The notes under the pieces: model-generated
Seen by the model: the letters and a program-made list of their open reading frames with translations, nothing else
Told to the model about the DNA's origin: nothing
Database searches by the model: none
In this document: piece after piece, positions 1-5,889 of the stretch
Position numbering within the stretch: the stretch's first letter is position 1
How the letters are laid out: every line of letters begins with the position of its first letter
Position numbers and translations under genes: made by a program
DNA from: an uncultured Bacteroidota bacterium
Lineage (GTDB): Bacteria > Bacteroidota > Bacteroidia > Chitinophagales > Saprospiraceae
Length of the DNA stretch: 5,889 nt
Assembly: GCA_937952445.1 (NCBI GenBank)
Contig: CALGAA010000123.1
Span: 1-5,889, forward strand
Reading direction: 5' to 3'

Positions 1-2874
1 GATTTCGACGGAGCATTTACCCTGGAAGATGTGGATGAAAACGCTGTGTTAATTTTTTCCTATGTCGGTTATGAGACCCAAGAGATCGAATTGAATGGAC
101 GCACCCAATTGACCGTGACCATGCAGAGCAATTCCGCGACCCTCGATGAATTGGTTGTGGTTGCGTACGGTGAACAAACGAAAGAAAGCGTCATTGGAGC
201 GATCACCACGATGTCTGTCGATGATCTCAAAATACCGGTGAGTAAGATCTCCAGTAGTTTGGCTGGCCAGCTGGCGGGAATTGTATCTGTACAGGGAACC
301 GGGGAACCGGGAGCCGGAGCCAATTTTTGGATCCGGGGGGTCAGTACGTTTGGAGCCAACAACAGTCCGTTGATTCTGGTTGACGGGGTAGAGCGTTCGC
401 TCGATCTGGTGGATCCGGAAGATGTCGCTTCGTTTTCGATCCTCAAAGATGCCACTGCCACAGCGGTGTACGGGGTGCGGGGAGCGAACGGAATTGTACT
501 GATTACCACTAAACGGGGAAGGGATACAGACAAACCCATCATCAACGGAAAAGTGGAATACGGGGTGCTGGCGCCTACGCGGCTGCCCGAACTCGCCACG
601 GCAGAGCAATGGATGGATTATTACAACGATATTACCTTTAGCGCTTCCAACAGAATCCCATTTCCCGAGCATGAAAAACAAAAATACCTCAGTGGCGAAG
701 ACCCGGATCTTTACCCCAACGTCGATTGGTTGGATGAGGTGTTTCGACCTTCTACCTCCAGCCAACGAGCCAACCTCAATGTCACCGGGGGAGGGAAAGT
801 GTTGCAATACTTTATTTCCGGATCGTATTACAATGAAAATGGGATTTTTGATCCCCTCGTGACCGAGCAGTACAATCCGTCGATGAACTACGATAAATTT
901 AGTTTCCGGTCCAACCTGGACGTGGATTTGTCTCCCACGACGCGGGTGAGCCTCAGCCTGTCCAATCAATACGAAACGAAGAACCGACTCGGTGTGGCTT
1001 TGGGGACGATGTATCAGATTCTGATGACCACGCCCTCGATTTCAATACCGACCGTTTATTCGGATGGGACGTATGCACAACCCCTCGTGGGGAGTAATCC
1101 GTATTATTCCCTCAACAGCACCGGGTATTCCCAGGATTTCTGGAACAACTCCCAGGCGCTGGTCGGGTTGACCCAGGATTTATCTGAGTTTATTACCCCC
1201 GGGCTGGATTTTAATTTTAAATTTTCATGGGATGCGTTCAACGGCTCTACCCTGGACAAGCGAAAAAGCCCGGCGACGTACTACGCCACCGGCCGGGACG
1301 AAAATGGGGACCTGATTTTACATAAAAATTCGGATGGAAGCGATTACCTGTCCCTCGCCCGATCCAATCGTGGAAACCGGACCACCAATCTGGAGGCGTC
1401 GTTGAACTACAAACGAACCGTGGCGGATGATCATCGGTTTGGCGGACTTTTCCTGTTCAACATGCGGGAACACACCAACAATTTCCCCGGAGATTTTATC
1501 GATGCGTTTCCTTTCCGGAATATTGGAATCGCCGCCCGGGGAACGTACTCTTATCAAAACACTTATTTTGTAGAAGGGAACTTTGGGTACAACGGGTCTG
1601 AAAACTTTGCTCCCGGCAATCGGTTTGGTTTTTTCCCTTCCGTCGCTCTGGGTTATATGGTTAGTAACGCTCCGTATTTCAAATCGATGTTCCCGTACGT
1701 TTCTTTGCTGAAGATAAAAGGTTCGTACGGTGAAATCGGAAACGATCAGATCGGTGGAAACCGGCGCTTTGCGTTCAACTCTGAAATGCAATTTACCGGA
1801 GGGTACCATTTTGGACAGAATGGTCAGCAATGGCGGGGAGGAATCGCCACCGGCCACCCCGGAAACCCTAATGTAGCCTGGGAAAGTGCCCAAAAGCAAA
1901 ACATCGGTATCGAAATCGGTTTGTTCAACGAATTGGAAATCCACGCCGACGTCTTCTATGAGAAGCGGGACGGTATTTATATCCTGCAGGAAAGCGTACC
2001 TTCTGTCGTGGGCATCAACGTTCCACAGTACGTCAACCTCGGGGAAATGGAAAATAGAGGGTTTGATGCCTCTTTGGAATACACCAAAATGATCAATGAG
2101 TTTACCGTTCAGGTACGCGGAAATTTCACCTTCAACCGCAACAAGAAATTGTATGACGACAAACCCACGCCGATTTGGGAATATCAGTCCGAAGTAGGGA
2201 AGCCGCTTTACCAGCAAAGAGGTTTGGTGGCGCTTGGTCTGTTTGAATCCTATGAAGACATAGAGAACAGCCCGGTGCAGAAATTCGGAGATGTACAGCC
2301 GGGAGACGTGAAATATAAAGACATCAATGGCGACGGCGTGATCGACAGCTACGACTTTGTGGCAATTGGACGGACACATATCCCGGAAATTAATTACGGT
2401 GCGGGTATTTCAATGGGCTGGCACGGAGCAGACTTATCCCTGTTCTTTCAAGGGGTCGGTAACGTAACCCGGATCCTGAGCGGGAATCCCGTGGTAGGTC
2501 CATCCGGTAGTATTCTGGTCAATGGTCAGATTTTCTCCGACCTGGCGGATAACCGCTGGAGCCTGGACAACCCCGACCCCAATGCCAAATACCCCCGGCT
2601 ACACCTGGCGTATAATGAAAACAACCGGCACAACTCCACGCTGTTCCAGCGGGATATGAGTTTTGTCCGGCTGAAGCACGCCGAAGTAGGGTATACTCTG
2701 CCCAAGTTGTTGACCGAAAGGGCCAAAATTTCGAGCCTGCGGGTCTACGTACAAGCCGTTAACCTGTTCACGTTCAGCAAATTCAAACTGTGGGATCCGG
2801 AACTCAACACCAACTACGGTGCGATTTACCCCCAGATGAAAACGATCAATTTTGGACTAAACATCATGATATAA
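1..2874 (+). CDS. SusC/RagA-like TonB-linked outer-membrane transporter, 5'-truncated by the window
   Basis: This is the energised glycan importer of a SusC/SusD pair, a 22-strand-type TonB-dependent beta-barrel in the outer membrane. The frame is open from base 1 (957 codons), so numbering here is from the window edge. Residues 1-45 are the end of a CarboxypepD_reg-like domain (DFDGAFTL, then FSYVGYETQEIELNG). The TonB-box-like linker LDELVVVAYG is at 48-57. The plug runs to about 173, with FWIRG at 109-113 and VRGANGIVLITTKRG at its end. The SusC/RagA signature spans about 125-158 (ILVDG, then LKDATATAVYG). The rest is barrel, including a DINGDGVID loop at 774-782 and a closing YPQMKTINFGLNIMI. 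Full members are usually about 1000-1100 residues, so the signal peptide and first part of the N-terminal domain are missing. The GTG at 31 lies inside that domain and is not a real start. The family call is very secure; the transported substrate is unknown. Confidence 0.97.
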   Translation, partial: DFDGAFTLEDVDENAVLIFSYVGYETQEIELNGRTQLTVTMQSNSATLDELVVVAYGEQTKESVIGAITTMSVDDLKIPVSKISSSLAGQLAGIVSVQGTGEPGAGANFWIRGVSTFGANNSPLILVDGVERSLDLVDPEDVASFSILKDATATAVYGVRGANGIVLITTKRGRDTDKPIINGKVEYGVLAPTRLPELATAEQWMDYYNDITFSASNRIPFPEHEKQKYLSGEDPDLYPNVDWLDEVFRPSTSSQRANLNVTGGGKVLQYFISGSYYNENGIFDPLVTEQYNPSMNYDKFSFRSNLDVDLSPTTRVSLSLSNQYETKNRLGVALGTMYQILMTTPSISIPTVYSDGTYAQPLVGSNPYYSLNSTGYSQDFWNNSQALVGLTQDLSEFITPGLDFNFKFSWDAFNGSTLDKRKSPATYYATGRDENGDLILHKNSDGSDYLSLARSNRGNRTTNLEASLNYKRTVADDHRFGGLFLFNMREHTNNFPGDFIDAFPFRNIGIAARGTYSYQNTYFVEGNFGYNGSENFAPGNRFGFFPSVALGYMVSNAPYFKSMFPYVSLLKIKGSYGEIGNDQIGGNRRFAFNSEMQFTGGYHFGQNGQQWRGGIATGHPGNPNVAWESAQKQNIGIEIGLFNELEIHADVFYEKRDGIYILQESVPSVVGINVPQYVNLGEMENRGFDASLEYTKMINEFTVQVRGNFTFNRNKKLYDDKPTPIWEYQSEVGKPLYQQRGLVALGLFESYEDIENSPVQKFGDVQPGDVKYKDINGDGVIDSYDFVAIGRTHIPEINYGAGISMGWHGADLSLFFQGVGNVTRILSGNPVVGPSGSILVNGQIFSDLADNRWSLDNPDPNAKYPRLHLAYNENNRHNSTLFQRDMSFVRLKHAEVGYTLPKLLTERAKISSLRVYVQAVNLFTFSKFKLWDPELNTNYGAIYPQMKTINFGLNIMI

Positions 2875-2885
2875 AACTGAATCAG

Positions 2886-4724
2886 ATGATCAAATACACA
2901 TTTTACTTTTTCATAATAGGCATAGCCATCAGTTTCAGTTCGTGCGAAAGTTACCTCGACGTTGAACTACAGAATCAACTGACCCTCGAAGAGGTCTTCG
3001 ACAAACGGCAAACAACCGAATCCTACCTGGCACAGATTTACGGGTATTTACCAAGCGAGCAAGATATCGTATACGGGGATGGAACCGTGGTCCCCCGGAG
3101 CGACGAGGCCCTTTTCTCCTGGTTGTCGGGCGTAGCATGGTTGAATTTTAACAATGGATCCTGGGGACCCACCAGTAGTGCATACCAGACCTGGCAGCAC
3201 GACTACAACGGCATCAATCAGGCGACCATTTTTATCAACAACGTGGATAGGAATACCGAACTCGATAAAAATACCATCGAGGTCATGAAAGCGGAAGCCC
3301 GATTTTTAAGGGCCTATTTTTATTTCACGTTGCTGCGAAAGTACGGTCCGGTATACATTTGGGGGGATGAACCCGCTGACATCACGATTCGACCCGAGGA
3401 GATCGATCGACACAGTCTCGAAGAAAATCTGGATTTCATCCTTTCCGAATACGACAAAGCCATCGCGGTCTTGCCCACTCACATTTCCGATGAAGCCTGG
3501 GCGGGCCGGTTGACCAAAGGGGCAGCCATGGCGGCCAAATCCAGACTGACGTTGTACGCTGCACGCCCCCTGTTCAATGGCACTGAATTGTACCACGGAA
3601 TGAAAAACTATTACGGCGATTTCCTTTTCCCGCAGCAGGCTGATCCCAGTAAATGGGAAGAAGCTGCTCAGGCGGCTAAGGCCGTCATCGATCTCAATCA
3701 GTATTCCCTGCACCAAAACACCACCGAATCGGATCCTTTTAAGCGGTATATTAAATCCTATATGGGAATCTTCTTTGATTTCTGGAATGATGAAATCATC
3801 TGGGGCCGATGGTACAGTAATGCAGCAGATTTTGTGGTTCGAGCCTCTCCTCCCCGGGTGGTCAAAGAAGGGTATGGAGGGTATAGCCCCTCGCTGAAAT
3901 TGGTCGACACTTACCCCATGCAGGAATCCGGAAGATATCCCGTGACGGGGTACAAAGCAAACGGCGAACCCATCATCGATCCGGAATCCGGATATCGGGA
4001 AGAGGGTTTCACCAATCCCTATATCCATCCGTTGGATGACTTTGCACCGATCAATGCGCACAACAGCGTAGTGGGGCGGGATGCCCGGTTTTATGCATCG
4101 ATTCTGGCCAACGGAATGAATTGGATCAATACGTATAAAGGTCAGAAATTGGTGACCTTTTATACCGGTGGGACATCATCGTACCAGCAGTCCGGGGATT
4201 GCGTCAAAACAGGATATCTATGGCGAAGGATGAGCGATCCGACGAACAACATCGAAGAAGGTAAATGGGGTCAAATGGTGTGGCCGTATTACCGACTTGC
4301 TGAAATTTACCTGAATTACGCTGAAGCGTGTAATGAAAAACCCAACCGGAACGAGTCCGAAGCTTTGTTGTACGTGAACAAAGTCCGTGAACGAAGCGGC
4401 CTCAATAAACTGGAAGAAGCCTATCCGGAGGTGATCGGTAACAAGGAATTGTTGAGGGAATTGATTCGCAAAGAGCGGATGGTGGAACTGGCTTTCGAGA
4501 ATCACCGGTATTACGACATCAGAACCTGGATGATCGCTGAGGAAGAGTTTTCAGGACCGAACTATACACGAAATCTCCTGGCGACCACGTATGAGGATTC
4601 CTGGGAACGGACGGACAAGATTTTCCCGGGTGAAATGGTGTTTGAGCCCAAGCACTATTTTTTCCCGATCCATCAGAGCCAGTTGAACGAAATGAAAAAT
4701 ATTACACAAAACTATGGATGGTAA
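2886..4724 (+). CDS. SusD/RagB-like surface glycan-binding lipoprotein
   Basis: This is the lipid-anchored partner that lids the SusC barrel and captures glycan outside the cell. It has 612 residues, at the long end for the family. The ATG at 2886 is chosen because it gives a lipoprotein signal: a short n-region with Lys3, a hydrophobic stretch, and FSSC with lipidated Cys20, followed by ESYLDV, the usual SusD start. An earlier in-frame codon at 2790 would overlap the transporter by 85 bases and bury the signal. The SusD-like N-terminal TPR fold includes AEARFLRAYFYFTLLRKYGP (136-155). The C-terminal RagB/SusD region has YYRLAEIYLNYAEA (468-481), RKERMVELAFENHRYYD (528-544) and the closing FPIHQSQL and ITQNYGW. 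Aromatic residues W79, W85, W93, Y100 and W103 cluster near the N-terminus. The start lies 11 bases after the transporter stop, with no clear Shine-Dalgarno sequence, as is common in Bacteroidota. The ligand is not predictable from sequence alone. Confidence 0.97.
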   Translation: MIKYTFYFFIIGIAISFSSCESYLDVELQNQLTLEEVFDKRQTTESYLAQIYGYLPSEQDIVYGDGTVVPRSDEALFSWLSGVAWLNFNNGSWGPTSSAYQTWQHDYNGINQATIFINNVDRNTELDKNTIEVMKAEARFLRAYFYFTLLRKYGPVYIWGDEPADITIRPEEIDRHSLEENLDFILSEYDKAIAVLPTHISDEAWAGRLTKGAAMAAKSRLTLYAARPLFNGTELYHGMKNYYGDFLFPQQADPSKWEEAAQAAKAVIDLNQYSLHQNTTESDPFKRYIKSYMGIFFDFWNDEIIWGRWYSNAADFVVRASPPRVVKEGYGGYSPSLKLVDTYPMQESGRYPVTGYKANGEPIIDPESGYREEGFTNPYIHPLDDFAPINAHNSVVGRDARFYASILANGMNWINTYKGQKLVTFYTGGTSSYQQSGDCVKTGYLWRRMSDPTNNIEEGKWGQMVWPYYRLAEIYLNYAEACNEKPNRNESEALLYVNKVRERSGLNKLEEAYPEVIGNKELLRELIRKERMVELAFENHRYYDIRTWMIAEEEFSGPNYTRNLLATTYEDSWERTDKIFPGEMVFEPKHYFFPIHQSQLNEMKNITQNYGW

Positions 4725-4742
4725 GCCGTCAAAGTTAAAAAT

Positions 4743-4746
4743 GGAG
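4743..4746 (+). promoter_or_regulatory. Shine-Dalgarno-like GGAG upstream of the third gene
   Basis: GGAG sits 6 bases before the ATG at 4753. It helps decide between two in-frame starts: the ATG at 4741 would put this motif inside the coding sequence and add MEIT ahead of the signal peptide. Bacteroidota often initiate without such a motif, so it may be coincidental. Confidence 0.4.
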
Positions 4747-4752
4747 ATCACC

Positions 4753-5889
4753 ATGAAACATATATATAACATTATTCCCGTGGCATGGGTGGCCGTTGCG
4801 ATACTCGTTTTCGGGTGCGAAGACAATCGCCTCAACGATATCGTAGACGATCAGATTTATTTCCTGAATTCGGGGTTAAGTCACAAACAGGTATTTAATC
4901 TGGAGAATGCCACGATGGATGTGGTGCTGATCAAAAGTGGAATCGGAAAACAAAGCGGGGCGGTAACGATATCGGTGAACGAAAGCCTGGTCGATGCCTA
5001 TAATTTGGAGAACAGCACCGAATTTCTCCCTTTGCCTGCGGATCTGTATTCCATTTCTAATTCACGCCAGGATCTGAGTACGGATGATTACCGGGTCACT
5101 TTTACGATCAGTATAAATGGTGCCGGAATCCAAAATATTCAGGAACAAACGGGATTGACCTATGTAATCCCGCTTCAGGCTCAGGTGGCATCGGGTGATC
5201 TGGCTGCTTCTGAACCAGAGAAGCTGGAAAGTTTGATCGTTCCCCAGGTGATCCATCCGTATTTGTCCTTCACCGATACGGGCCTGGTTTCGGGGAGAAC
5301 TATTGTCAACTTTGATTCACCTGACATCATGGAACTGTTTTCTTCAGTGGAAGTAAATTTTCCCAACAATCAGGATATCCCCTTCGATATAGAAATCGAT
5401 CCTGAACTGGTTCGGGAATACAATGAACGCAATGGTACTTCATTCAAAGTGCTTCATGATGGAGCATTTTCGATCGATCAATCCACACTGACGTTGAAGG
5501 AGTTTGAGAATTCGCATGGATTTGGATTTCAAATTCAAAAAGATGGATTTGTCGCGGGTGGTGATCAGTATAATTTTGGTCATTTTCTGATTCCCATCCG
5601 GTTGATATCCAAGGGCGACATCCCGGTGGATCCGATGCGACAGACCCAATTACTTCAGGTTTCATTTCAACCCAATCAACTGGATCGAAGCAGTTGGGAA
5701 ATTGCGGATTGGAACTCGTGCATTTGCGAGGAACCCCAGTACGAGGCCCTGGAGCGGGTTCCGGAGAATATTCTCGACGGGGATTCGGATACGTACTGGG
5801 GGTCGAAATGGGATGAACCCAAGCCTTTCCCCTATTATATTGTGGTCGACATGAAATCCGCGCATGAGGTCTTTCAAATTGAGCTGATT
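4753..5889 (+). CDS. Lipoprotein with tandem DUF1735 domains and a discoidin (F5/8 type C) domain, 3'-truncated by the window
   Basis: The frame is open from 4753 to the last base (379 residues) with no stop, so the C-terminus is missing. The N-terminus is a lipoprotein signal: Lys2-His3, a hydrophobic segment, and LVFGC with lipidated Cys22, then EDN, an acidic start compatible with surface export. Two DUF1735-type (BT_3987-like N-terminal) beta-sandwich domains follow at about 34-145 and 165-300. Each carries the same signature, SLVDAYNLENSTEF at 78-91 and ELVREYNERNGTSF at 218-231. From about 313 a discoidin domain begins, with NILDGDSDTYWGSKW at 339-353 and YYIVVDM after it, and it is cut by the window edge. 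The gene starts 28 bases after the SusD stop and should be co-transcribed. Known relatives in this position are surface glycan-binding proteins or glycoside hydrolases, including GH18 enzymes, with such accessory domains. No catalytic motif is visible here, so binding protein versus enzyme is unresolved. An alternative start at 4741 adds four residues. Confidence 0.9.
   Translation, partial: MKHIYNIIPVAWVAVAILVFGCEDNRLNDIVDDQIYFLNSGLSHKQVFNLENATMDVVLIKSGIGKQSGAVTISVNESLVDAYNLENSTEFLPLPADLYSISNSRQDLSTDDYRVTFTISINGAGIQNIQEQTGLTYVIPLQAQVASGDLAASEPEKLESLIVPQVIHPYLSFTDTGLVSGRTIVNFDSPDIMELFSSVEVNFPNNQDIPFDIEIDPELVREYNERNGTSFKVLHDGAFSIDQSTLTLKEFENSHGFGFQIQKDGFVAGGDQYNFGHFLIPIRLISKGDIPVDPMRQTQLLQVSFQPNQLDRSSWEIADWNSCICEEPQYEALERVPENILDGDSDTYWGSKWDEPKPFPYYIVVDMKSAHEVFQIELI

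Noticed and set aside
31..33. GTG as the start codon of the transporter
   Set aside because: The frame is open to base 1, and the preceding residues (DFDGAFTL) match the CarboxypepD_reg-like domain, so the true start is upstream of the window.
49..969. Minus-strand open frame of 306 codons opposite the transporter
   Set aside because: It lies wholly within a confidently assigned SusC coding region, and its product (rich in Arg, His and Ile, low in recognisable motifs) looks like antisense translation with no domain or lipoprotein/export signal.
1318..2379. Minus-strand open frame of 353 codons opposite the barrel region
   Set aside because: It is a shadow of the SusC reading frame, with no recognisable family and no sensible gene context. 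Long antisense frames are expected at balanced base composition with biased codons.
2790..2885. Upstream in-frame extension of the SusD gene into the transporter
   Set aside because: It would place 32 residues ahead of a clear lipoprotein signal peptide and overlap the conserved SusC C-terminus. The ATG at 2886 fits the family.
3979..3993. Palindrome with 7-base arms around a single central base (ATCCGGA-A-TCCGGAT)
   Set aside because: It is inside the SusD coding sequence, has no loop for a hairpin and no partner copies, and is explained by Asp-Pro-Glu-Ser-Gly codons.
3306..4061. Minus-strand open frame of 251 codons opposite the SusD gene
   Set aside because: It is fully covered by a clear SusD protein and its translation shows no recognisable motif.
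5062..5877. Several short minus-strand frames opposite the third gene
   Set aside because: The + strand frame here is open without interruption and carries DUF1735 and discoidin motifs. The minus-strand frames overlap one another and show no motif.

Overview
The window is an ordinary-looking piece of a Bacteroidota polysaccharide utilization locus (PUL). It carries three genes in a row on the + strand: the 3' part of a SusC-like TonB-dependent outer-membrane transporter (1-2874), a complete SusD-like surface lipoprotein (2886-4724), and the 5' part of a lipoprotein with two tandem DUF1735-type domains followed by the start of an F5/8 type C (discoidin) domain (4753 to the window end). SusC/SusD pairs are essentially confined to Bacteroidota, so the phylum call is strong. 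Base composition looks roughly balanced by eye, higher in G+C than typical gut Bacteroides. An environmental lineage is therefore possible, but genus and family cannot be read from this window.

Layout: the first base already lies inside the transporter's N-terminal carboxypeptidase-regulatory-like domain, so its promoter, start and signal peptide are upstream. Only 11 bases separate its stop from the SusD start, and 28 bases separate the SusD stop from the third gene. Neither gap has room for, or shows, a terminator or promoter, so the three genes very probably form one transcript. The third gene is still open at base 5889. No RNA gene, mobile element, CRISPR array, origin or long intergenic region is present. 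The long minus-strand open frames are shadows of the coding strand.

How the genes work together: by analogy with characterised Sus systems, the SusD lipoprotein lids the SusC barrel and captures glycan at the cell surface. SusC then imports oligosaccharides with energy from TonB. The third product is probably a surface glycan-binding lipoprotein or a surface glycoside hydrolase with DUF1735 and discoidin accessory domains. The window contains no catalytic domain and no regulator, so the substrate cannot be assigned. DUF1735 domains are known beside GH18 endo-beta-N-acetylglucosaminidase modules, which makes N-glycan-type substrates one possibility among several.

I found no clear sign of an undescribed system. 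The observations most worth a second look are the tandem DUF1735-discoidin architecture with its exact 140-residue internal repeat, an unusual Cys-X-Cys at the start of the discoidin domain, and the non-aromatic C-terminus of the transporter.
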